Below are positions 27,125-34,711 of a stretch of 64,000 nucleotides of DNA, one piece after another. A program made the translations under genes and the position numbers. Origin of the DNA: Candidatus Tisiphia endosymbiont of Beris chalybata (GTDB lineage: Bacteria; Pseudomonadota; Alphaproteobacteria; Rickettsiales; Rickettsiaceae); contig NZ_OZ032159.1 of assembly GCF_964026555.1 (NCBI RefSeq), positions 806,001 to 870,000 of the forward strand, in the 5' to 3' direction. How positions within the stretch are numbered: position 1 is the stretch's first letter; every line of letters begins with the position of its first letter. Under the pieces are notes generated by a model that did no database searches, was not told the origin of the DNA, and was given only the letters and a program-made list of their open reading frames with translations.

Positions 27125-30100
27125 ATGCTCACTAACAGTATTTTTAGGCTTAATGATACTAAATTACAGGAGGCTATCTCTTACATTATATCTCAGGGTC
27201 AAAATCCTGCATATGCTTTGGAAGTTGCTGAAATCCTCTTAACGATTTACCCCAATAATAATACAGTAATAGCAGGCTTATTGTCTACTGCTATCTCCAC
27301 AACAGATTTATCTAAAATTACTCTCCCCCTCCAACAAATTAGCAGCCAATTTGGTATAGAAATAGCCAACATAGTAGAGGGAATCCTTAAAACATCAACA
27401 ATTCATTACTTACCTTATAATATAAGACAAGCACAGAAATTTTTTGACTTCTTACTTTCTATGCCACAAGAAGTAGCAGTAGGAGTATTATTTGTCAAGC
27501 TGGCTCACTTATTACATAATATTAGTATATTTTCGGTCAATCCTACACTTGAAAAATACGCTATTTCTGCTTTAGAAATAATAGAAATTTACGTACCCTT
27601 AATGTCAAGAGTAGGATTCGAAGCAATTAAAATTGAACTGCAAGAAATTTGTTTAACAATATTGCAACCAGATATTCGAGAATATATTTTAACCCATCTA
27701 TATGCCTTTTGTGGCAAAGATATCAAAGCTTTAATTACTAAAATTATTAATTCTCTTCATAATAGCTTGCAGGCTGAAGGTATCCAAGCCAAAATATTCG
27801 GTAGGATCAAAACTCCTTATTCTATTTGGTTAAAAATGCTACAGAAAAATATTAATATAGGGCAATTATATGATATTTTAGCATTTAGAATTATAGTAGA
27901 GAATGTTGAAGATTGTTATAAAGCCCTTGCGGTCATGCATGCCCATTATCAAAGCGTCAAGGGTCAATTTCAGGATTATATTCACAGACCTAAATCTAAT
28001 GGTTATCAATCTTTACATACTATAATCATTGGTCCCACTAGGCAAAATATAGAGATCCAAATCCGTACTTGCGCAATGAATGAGAAGGCCCAGCATGGAA
28101 CGGCAGCACATTGGAAATATAAAAAGAAACCAGCAATTATCAAAGAAAAAGTATATAATATATATCAATCTTTGTACCAATCAGCTTATCTTCCACTTAT
28201 TAATATACTTAAAACCCCAGCTAAAGACCGAGATATCAAACAGCGTATCCATAGGCTTTATAAATTTGAGTCATATAAAGAGCTAGGGATATTAAGAAAT
28301 ATCAATAGCAGATTATCATTTAATGATCACGCTACTAATATTTACCAAAATAACAACAATACCATACTTACATTGTTAGAACCTAATATAAATTCAGATT
28401 TTAATCATAGATTACCTAGTCCCCATGATATGATTGTTAGCTGCAGCGTAGATAGTATCTCTGATTATCCTACTGCGCAGCTAGTGATGAATGACCTTAC
28501 GACCTTCCAGCAGACAAACTTATTATTGGATACCTACTCAGCCGAAACATATCTATCTAGTGATAGTAACTCTACTCCCCACCTTCCCCCTCAGCTAATG
28601 CCGAAAACAGAGCCCCTTAAATTCCAGACCCCACCTAATAATCCACAGGCTACTCAGCCGCTGCTTATAGCTCCATCAATATATATAAAAAAAGTTACTC
28701 TTGCTCATCAGGCAAGGAATGAAAGTTTTGATTATAATGCTATTGATCCTCTATTATCAGCACAACTAACAACGATAATACGACAAACCTTGCTACGTTA
28801 TAGTCAGGCATTAGATAATCGTTCTGTTAACCAGCCAGACGAAAATGACTATCCTCCCTTAATAAAGGCGGTAATAAGTAACGATAAAGAGCAAGTGATA
28901 GAGATACTACAAGATCAGGAATTAAACCCTAATGAAGGTGCTGCCTTTATTCCGGTAGGTCGGACCTCTAGTAATATATGGTCAGCATTTTTGTTAGCCG
29001 TTTACATGAGAGAGGAAGAGATTGTGCGAGCATTTCTCTCTCACCCTAAAACTGATATTACACAAAAAAAACAAGATAATGAAACCGCTTTAATATTGGC
29101 AGCGCAAGTTAGTAATGTCGAAGCATTTAAGGTATTAGTTAATCACTTTAAGGCTCATTGGCAAAATATTTTTCAGAATGATATAAAAGAATTTAGAGAA
29201 TATATTAATTGGCAAGATCACCATGATAAGAGCGCCCTTTCTCACGCAAGACAGAATTATTTAACAGGGGCTACTGATAGTACTGTAATTGTTCGAGTAT
29301 TGCTTGAATGGAAAGACCTTCAACAGACACCCTTAATCAGTGATTCAGAACAGTTAGTGTTTACTATAATGGTGCTCCAGGCATTGGGTATAGTATGCTT
29401 TACATTAGAGAAAGACTATATCATGGATGAAAAGGAATGGGGATATTGCCCCCATGGCTTAACTGAATCATATACAAAAAACCCAGATAATTTATACCAA
29501 GTGCTAGAAAAATTCCGCAATCTAAGAGAGATAATCAATCTTGTGCGTGCTTCTTGCAGGAGTAATTTAGAGTTTGACTCATGTACATCTTCAACTGATG
29601 TTAAGAGCGGCTTCCACATTAATTTTACTAACATCATTAATATTAATGATGTTGACCAACATGGCAAATCTTTGTTAGTAAATGCGATATCATGTTACGA
29701 TATAAACACTGTAAAATGTTTATTAAAATTTCCCGAAATAGATATTCACCAAATTAATCCTACGCCCACAATACGAAGTATTAGGGACGATGATTACCCG
29801 TTTTTATTAGCGGTTCAAATGGGCAATATAGAAATTATTCAAGCATTTCTTGCTCACCCCAAAACTGATATTACACGGAAAGACCAAAATCATAAAACCG
29901 CTTTAATATTAGCAGCGCAAGCTAGTAATGTTGAAGCATTTCAGTTATTGGTTAATCACTTGAAGACTAATTGGCAAAATATTTTTAAGAATGATATCAA
30001 AGAATTTAGAGAATATATTAATTGGCAAGATCCCAGTTATAATAGCGCCCTTTTCTACGCAACAGAATATTATTTGACCGGGGAGAATGATAATCCTGCA

Positions 30101-31279
30101 ATTATTCAAGCATTGCTTGAGTCGCAAGACAACCAACCAGAACATATCATAAGTATCTCAGAACAACGAAACTTCACTACTATGGTCCTACAGTCATTGG
30201 GGGTAGTAAGTGATATACCCGAAGAAGCAGATAAAAGGAATGAGGAGGAGTATGAAAATTATGGATTAACTGACTCATATAACAAAAACCCAGGTAATTT
30301 ATACCACGCGCTAGAAAAATTCCGCAATCTAAGAGAGATAATCAATCTTGTGCGTGCTTCTTGCAGGAGTAATTTAGAGTTTGACTCATGCACATCTTCA
30401 ACTGATGTTAAGAACGGCTTACATATTAATTTTACTAACATCATTAATATTAATGATGTTGATCAACACGGCCAATCTCTGTTAGTAAATGCGATATCAT
30501 GTCACGATATAAACACTGTGAAATGTTTATTAAAATTTCCTGAAATAGATATTCACCAAATTAATCCTACGCCCACAATACGAAGTATTAGGGAGGATGA
30601 TCAACCGTTTTTATTAGCGGTTCAAATGGACAATATAGAAATTATTCAAGCATTTCTTGCTCACTCCAAAACTGATATTACTGTAAAACATCAAGATGAG
30701 AAAACAGCTTTAATATTGGCAGCGCAAGCTAGTAATGTCGAAGCATTTGAGTTATTGGTTAATCACTTTAAGGCTAATTGGCAAAATATTTTTAAGAATG
30801 ATATAAAAGAATTTAAAGAATATATTAATTGGCAAGATCACGATGGTAAGAGCGCCCTTTTTCACGCAAGACAGAATTATTTGATGGGGGATACTGATGA
30901 CCTTACAATTGTTGAAATATTACTTAAATGGAGGGGCAACCAACAGCAGCTGTTAGTAAGTAAGCAGGAACAAAAGCAATTTGTGGAGGGACCAGAATCC
31001 GATGAAGGATATGGCTCAGCTATATCTCTTAACTTATTAGAAGAAAATAGCCTAATTTCCCTTCAAAGATTATATGCGCTTGTACAAATAGCAGTTGCAA
31101 ACCTAGATCCATTGATAACTATATTGACAAATCACTGTATTAAACAAGTACTAGATAAAAAACTTATGTATCAAGCAAAGAACCCTAGCGAAGTATCAGA
31201 ATATCCATTAATAGATACAGATTGTGAGGAAGAGAGAGTAAAGAATATAGGAGATCGGGACGGTCCCATGTGGGATTAG
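27125..31279 (+). CDS. RelA/SpoT-like (p)ppGpp synthetase fused to ankyrin-type repeats
   Basis: A 1384-residue protein. Residues about 20-190 align with the RSH hydrolase (HD) domain, but its metal ligands are lost: the HP position reads NPAYALEVAEIL, the HD position GLLSTAIS, and KLAHLLHN replaces KLADRLHN. Residues about 215-332 are a synthetase domain with the key elements intact: RIKTPYSIWLKM (227-238), LYDILAFRI (248-256), RPKSNGYQSLHT (288-299), IEIQIRT with E310, and AQHGTAAHW (322-330). A low-complexity linker (about 345-570) leads to a long ankyrin-like region with near-identical modules of about 268 residues. There is no TGS or ACT domain. Predicted: a hydrolase-dead alarmone synthetase, possibly an effector. 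AAGGAAAT precedes ATG 27125. Confidence 0.85.
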   Translation: MLTNSIFRLNDTKLQEAISYIISQGQNPAYALEVAEILLTIYPNNNTVIAGLLSTAISTTDLSKITLPLQQISSQFGIEIANIVEGILKTSTIHYLPYNIRQAQKFFDFLLSMPQEVAVGVLFVKLAHLLHNISIFSVNPTLEKYAISALEIIEIYVPLMSRVGFEAIKIELQEICLTILQPDIREYILTHLYAFCGKDIKALITKIINSLHNSLQAEGIQAKIFGRIKTPYSIWLKMLQKNINIGQLYDILAFRIIVENVEDCYKALAVMHAHYQSVKGQFQDYIHRPKSNGYQSLHTIIIGPTRQNIEIQIRTCAMNEKAQHGTAAHWKYKKKPAIIKEKVYNIYQSLYQSAYLPLINILKTPAKDRDIKQRIHRLYKFESYKELGILRNINSRLSFNDHATNIYQNNNNTILTLLEPNINSDFNHRLPSPHDMIVSCSVDSISDYPTAQLVMNDLTTFQQTNLLLDTYSAETYLSSDSNSTPHLPPQLMPKTEPLKFQTPPNNPQATQPLLIAPSIYIKKVTLAHQARNESFDYNAIDPLLSAQLTTIIRQTLLRYSQALDNRSVNQPDENDYPPLIKAVISNDKEQVIEILQDQELNPNEGAAFIPVGRTSSNIWSAFLLAVYMREEEIVRAFLSHPKTDITQKKQDNETALILAAQVSNVEAFKVLVNHFKAHWQNIFQNDIKEFREYINWQDHHDKSALSHARQNYLTGATDSTVIVRVLLEWKDLQQTPLISDSEQLVFTIMVLQALGIVCFTLEKDYIMDEKEWGYCPHGLTESYTKNPDNLYQVLEKFRNLREIINLVRASCRSNLEFDSCTSSTDVKSGFHINFTNIININDVDQHGKSLLVNAISCYDINTVKCLLKFPEIDIHQINPTPTIRSIRDDDYPFLLAVQMGNIEIIQAFLAHPKTDITRKDQNHKTALILAAQASNVEAFQLLVNHLKTNWQNIFKNDIKEFREYINWQDPSYNSALFYATEYYLTGENDNPAIIQALLESQDNQPEHIISISEQRNFTTMVLQSLGVVSDIPEEADKRNEEEYENYGLTDSYNKNPGNLYHALEKFRNLREIINLVRASCRSNLEFDSCTSSTDVKNGLHINFTNIININDVDQHGQSLLVNAISCHDINTVKCLLKFPEIDIHQINPTPTIRSIREDDQPFLLAVQMDNIEIIQAFLAHSKTDITVKHQDEKTALILAAQASNVEAFELLVNHFKANWQNIFKNDIKEFKEYINWQDHDGKSALFHARQNYLMGDTDDLTIVEILLKWRGNQQQLLVSKQEQKQFVEGPESDEGYGSAISLNLLEENSLISLQRLYALVQIAVANLDPLITILTNHCIKQVLDKKLMYQAKNPSEVSEYPLIDTDCEEERVKNIGDRDGPMWD
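29010..30940 (+). repeat. Tandem intragenic modules of about 0.8 kb in the ankyrin region
   Basis: The block around EFREYINWQD recurs at about 29197, 30000 and 30809, and the block LEKFRNLREIINLVRASC at about 29500 and 30307, a period of about 800-810 bp. DNA identity is high, including silent sites, so the duplication is recent. Confidence 0.85.
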
Positions 31280-31321
31280 CGATATTTCAACCTTATTTAC
31301 AGAACAATTAAACTTATATTA

Positions 31322-31430
31322 GACTTCCTGCATAAGTCGAAAATAGTTAAGGGATTTTAGGAAACACGAAGCTGAGCCGAGCTGAGTATAGCATAGCCCA
31401 TTAAGGTGCGTACAGGGTATTTATCTTCAA
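31322..31430. repeat. Chimeric palindromic-repeat remnant
   Basis: The left half of a family A' unit (GACTTCCTGCATAAGTCG to about 31384) is joined to a TATAGC-family piece (CATTAAGGTGCGTACAGGGT). It lies just after the RelA/SpoT-ankyrin gene. Confidence 0.6.
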
Positions 31431-31483
31431 GAAAATACTATAGATATACCTACTTGGAGGCATATCTGTTGTCAGCATCATTA

Positions 31484-31625
31484 GACCTCTTGCATAACCT
31501 AATCTAATTGGTAATTTTGTCGTCGAAACTCCTCTCTGTTCCTCACATACGTCTATGTACGCTGCGGTACTCGACTTCGTTTCTCCTAAAAATTCTTCAA
31601 TTATCTTTAGGTTATGCAAGAGGTC
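31484..31625. repeat. 142-bp palindromic repeat, family A (copy d)
   Basis: TA-flanked (31482-31483, 31626-31627), near-identical to the other family A copies. Intergenic. Confidence 0.9.
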
Positions 31626-31658
31626 TATTATAATTTGATTTATTCCCCTTTTGCGTTG

Positions 31659-32033
31659 TTAATGAAATGGCAAGGCGTTAGTGAACGCACTTCCTATTAA
31701 TTCCTTCATAGTAATATTATGGTACGCACTAGTATCATTAGATTGATTACTAGTATCAATATTTTGAGAATATAACTCATATTGATTACCAAATAGAATT
31801 TGCATCTGTCGTAAATTACTTTCCTCACTTTTAGTTGACGAGACAGACAAATTGTCTTGATTCCGTTTTATCTTGGGTATCAATAACGACTTTTCTGAGT
31901 TGCATTTCGTTAGTATTTCTTGCTCAAATACAGCCTCTTCTTCAAATATAGAATCTTCTTCTTTTAATTTAACGTATTTACTGGTCGAGCGCAAGCTTCG
32001 GCAGTATGCCATAATTTTCCTGAACAATTTCAT
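31659..32033 (-). CDS. Hypothetical protein
   Basis: A 124-residue basic-then-acidic protein beginning MKLFRKIMAYCRSLRSTSK. It is rich in Ser, Glu and Asn, probably largely disordered, with no membrane segment or signal peptide. No family is recognised. It is flanked on both sides by palindromic repeats, in the same orientation as the next two minus-strand genes. The uninterrupted frame and ordinary start support a gene, but only weakly. Confidence 0.4.
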   Translation of the reverse strand: MKLFRKIMAYCRSLRSTSKYVKLKEEDSIFEEEAVFEQEILTKCNSEKSLLIPKIKRNQDNLSVSSTKSEESNLRQMQILFGNQYELYSQNIDTSNQSNDTSAYHNITMKELIGSAFTNALPFH

Positions 32034-32052
32034 TATTTAACTCCATATTTAT

Positions 32053-32193
32053 TAGGGTCTGTGAAGGTTTCTATCTAATAGTCGATTTCGTCGTTATTTT
32101 CGTTCTCGAACCTCACATACACCCTAGTGCACTGCGGTTCTTGGAGAAAAAATGCCTGTAAATCTACTCATTATATAGACTTCATAGAACCTA
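32053..32193. repeat. Palindromic repeat, family D
   Basis: TAGGGTCTGTGAAGG...CATAGAACCTA, about 141 bp, related to 46012-46155. It separates two hypothetical minus-strand genes. Confidence 0.8.
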
Positions 32194-32213
32194 GTTTTCG
32201 GAAATGGTATTAC

Positions 32214-32669
32214 TTATCCTAGCTGATCGTCTACTATTATTATGCTACTCATTAATGGCTTCATTATAGGGTCAGGCGTAAGTATTTCTCTAGCATCATC
32301 ACAAGCATTAACTATTTCTAATGCCAATTGCACGTCTGTGTTATTATATTGCTCTAGTATTTCTTGCCAGCTATCCTTACTGTCTATTATAATCTTATTA
32401 CCATTCTGGTCAGAGGTTCCTTTCTGCGTATCTTGTATTGGCCCATCAATTACCTGCAAAAAATCTAATACTTTAGCTCTTTTGACAGGATCAGCTAAAA
32501 TGTCATCGTATTGTCCTTGGTACTTAACACAATAATTATGAGTTATAGGAAAACTGCTATCTATAGGAAAATTCCCATTAATAATAGCAGCCCCTAAAGT
32601 GGCACAAGAAAATTTTACCTGGTAATTTTCTGCTAAGTTGATTTCTTTATTATTAATTTTTGTTTGCAT
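32214..32669 (-). CDS. Hypothetical protein
   Basis: A 151-residue soluble protein starting MQTKINNKEINLAENYQVKF. It has mixed secondary structure with LQVIDGPIQDTQKGTSDQNG and a C-terminal hydrophobic patch (MSSIIIVDDQLG). No signal peptide and no recognised domain. It lies 58 bp downstream of the oxidase-like gene 32728-33927 on the same strand, so the two could share a transcript. Confidence 0.45.
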   Translation of the reverse strand: MQTKINNKEINLAENYQVKFSCATLGAAIINGNFPIDSSFPITHNYCVKYQGQYDDILADPVKRAKVLDFLQVIDGPIQDTQKGTSDQNGNKIIIDSKDSWQEILEQYNNTDVQLALEIVNACDDAREILTPDPIMKPLMSSIIIVDDQLG

Positions 32670-32727
32670 GTCTTCTCAAATATTAATTAATTGCATCTCT
32701 TTTATTACATATTTATATAAAGTTCTA

Positions 32728-33927
32728 CTACTTAATCCCATAAAAATCTTTAGCTCCTTGTAATAAAATATCAAATTCTTGCTCATTGCGAGTACTATTA
32801 GTTGCACCTTTTACAAAAGTACCGCCTATTACTCCAATATCATTGATACCAGTATTGGCAAAATGTTTTGGGAAAATATAAAATGAACGATCTACTTTTT
32901 GTCCAGCTTCAGTGGTACCTTCGCTTAAATGAAGCGAGATCATATGTTGTAAATCTTTAGAATTTTGTTTTTTAAGCATAATCAAATGTCCTTGAACAGA
33001 AAGCATTTCCGGGTCATTATTCAGGACGCTTGCCCCCAATCCACTACAGTTGACAATGAATTCATCATCTATTTCAGTAAAGGAGGTGATTTTTTTCTGG
33101 ATAAATTGAATCTTGTTATTTTTTAAGTATTTGTGAAGATTGCTCATCATTTTTTCAGTGTGAATAAAAATACCATCATCATATGCAACCATAGCTCTAG
33201 TAGTGCCATTACCAAAATCAAGAATCACATCTTTTGGTGGTTGCATAACTTTACCGATATAAGGCGTTAGGCGGATATCATTATGGGCTAAATAGGCTGG
33301 TAGGATTGCAGCACCCTCATGAAAAACTGGATGTGTTTTTTTAGCAATAGAAGAGTAAAATCTATAGCTATTAATCCCTAGCTCATTAATGAGGGGTTGT
33401 ATTTCGGGAGCATCGTCCATAGATGATACCGCAAAAAAGCCTCCAGCATTATGAGAAGTTAAGTTTTCAAATTGTTCTGCAATAATTTTAAGATTGCTAA
33501 AACCTCTAATCTGTAAGTCATAAGCTGTGAACAGCCCTATCACACCCGCCCCAATAATTGTTATAGGGGTAGTTTTTTGTAGTTGAGTAACGCCCTTAAA
33601 GTTTATCAACAAGTCATTAACATATTGTGTAACTCCAGGAGCAATAGTCCAGCCGCTACCACCATGTCCATAATTATGGGCAATTATTTTTCTCTCTTTT
33701 TGTTCTATAGATATCTTCGGATGTTTATACCTAAGTGGGCGATAACATAGTATTTTTTGTCCTAAATATGACGATGCTAAGTTTGGAGGATTAATTTTCC
33801 TAATTTCTACCTCTTGTGCTAAAATTAAACTTGGCATCCATAATAGAATAACAACCAAAATTTTTCTACTTCGTTTGACCATAGATCGCATTAACAGAAA
33901 TAATATTTTTGATAAGCTCAATTGCAT
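32728..33927 (-). CDS. Exported FAD-dependent oxidoreductase, D-amino-acid-oxidase-like with permuted order
   Basis: A 399-residue protein. A signal peptide (ILVVILLWMPSLILAQ, about 23-38) predicts export. The FAD-binding Rossmann motif ITIIGAGVIGLFTAYDL has its GxGxxG at 126-131. The motif that in classical D-amino-acid oxidases lies at the C-terminus, RP-x-R...HNYGHGG-x-G, is here at the N-terminus (YRPLR 62-66, HNYGHGGSGWT 84-94), before the Rossmann motif. NCSGLGA in the C-terminal half is the usual conserved strand. The substrate is unknown. An oxidase on D-amino acids or another amine is a guess from fold. The ATG at 33927 has alternatives at residues 13 and 16. Confidence 0.75.
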   Translation of the reverse strand: MQLSLSKILFLLMRSMVKRSRKILVVILLWMPSLILAQEVEIRKINPPNLASSYLGQKILCYRPLRYKHPKISIEQKERKIIAHNYGHGGSGWTIAPGVTQYVNDLLINFKGVTQLQKTTPITIIGAGVIGLFTAYDLQIRGFSNLKIIAEQFENLTSHNAGGFFAVSSMDDAPEIQPLINELGINSYRFYSSIAKKTHPVFHEGAAILPAYLAHNDIRLTPYIGKVMQPPKDVILDFGNGTTRAMVAYDDGIFIHTEKMMSNLHKYLKNNKIQFIQKKITSFTEIDDEFIVNCSGLGASVLNNDPEMLSVQGHLIMLKKQNSKDLQHMISLHLSEGTTEAGQKVDRSFYIFPKHFANTGINDIGVIGGTFVKGATNSTRNEQEFDILLQGAKDFYGIK

Positions 33928-33951
33928 AGATCCCTATTAATTAAATATATA

Positions 33952-34107
33952 TATACTCTAGGAACTTCAAGAATTGGCGTCGTAGTGCCCTAAAGATCGA
34001 GGCTGCTCCCGTACTTTATAGTATGCTGCGCTGCTCGACTGGGCCACTCCTCGCTCTTCTTGAAGTTGATTCTATAGTCTACCAACTCTTCAGGTACGAG
34101 CAGTATA
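33952..34107. repeat. Palindromic repeat, family B, full length
   Basis: TATACTC...CTTCAAGAATTGGCGTCG, core CCCGTACTTTATAGTATGCTGCG, then CTTCAGGTACGAGCAGTATA. It contains an inner inverted pair (ACTTCAAGAATTGG/CTCTTCTTGAAGTTG). Confidence 0.8.
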
Positions 34108-34143
34108 CTACTTAAATATGATTTTTTTTGCTCTTTTGCAATA

Positions 34144-34458
34144 GACTTCTTGCATAATTCGCATCGAGTAGGTAATTTGTATACTCTTCGCCTTTCAAGA
34201 GTTGTTTTGTCATTTTATCAAAGTTTCGCGTGCTCACGTATAGTATAGTCCATTAAGGTGCGTACAGGATATTTATCTTCAAGTATGCATGACTACTACG
34301 CTTCCCGCGTACTATCGTGTATGTATCATAATAACCTAAGCTATATTCTTTATACGCTGCGCAACCTCCCCTTTAAGTTCACGTGTCACCCACTAAATCA
34401 CTTTGGCCATAGAGTTTGGCTGCACGCCCTCTACTTGATGCGAGCTGTGCAAGAGGCT
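34144..34458. repeat. Nested palindromic repeats (family F interrupted by two other families)
   Basis: Outer arms GACTTCTTGCATAATTCGCA and GATGCGAGCTGTGCAAGAGGC enclose a family C-like piece (TATACTCTTCGCCTTTCAAG) and a TATAGT-family piece (CATTAAGGTGCGTACAGGAT...). It shows stepwise insertion of repeats into repeats. Confidence 0.7.
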
Positions 34459-34461
34459 TAT

Positions 34462-34567
34462 TATAGTCACTTAGGTTAAACTAGCTACGTTGTTGCTCGT
34501 CGCTTACCTAGTATCTCCTAAGCTTCACTCCTCGCGCCTAGTATCTAATTCAACCTAAGTGACTATA
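34462..34567. repeat. Palindromic repeat, family E (106 bp)
   Basis: TATAGTCACTTAGGTTAAAC...TTCAACCTAAGTGACTATA, near-identical to 53872-53977. It directly abuts the nested block on its left. Confidence 0.85.
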
Positions 34568-34711
34568 ACAGGAGGGGCCCTAATCCTTATTTATTTGATT
34601 TTTATCAATTGACACACATCCTAGAAAGCCGTAATAATAGCGCAAAGCAGATATAGCAAGTAATATCTGCCTTAAATTATATTAACTATTTTGTGGTTCC
34701 AGTTTATCAAT

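Noticed and set aside
27125..31279. Complete bifunctional SpoT
   Set aside because: The HD metal-binding residues are missing and there are no TGS or ACT domains, so only a synthetase-type activity is supported.
34258..34479. Open frame of 73 codons in the stacked-repeat region
   Set aside because: It is produced by overlapping palindromic repeats, with no independent support.
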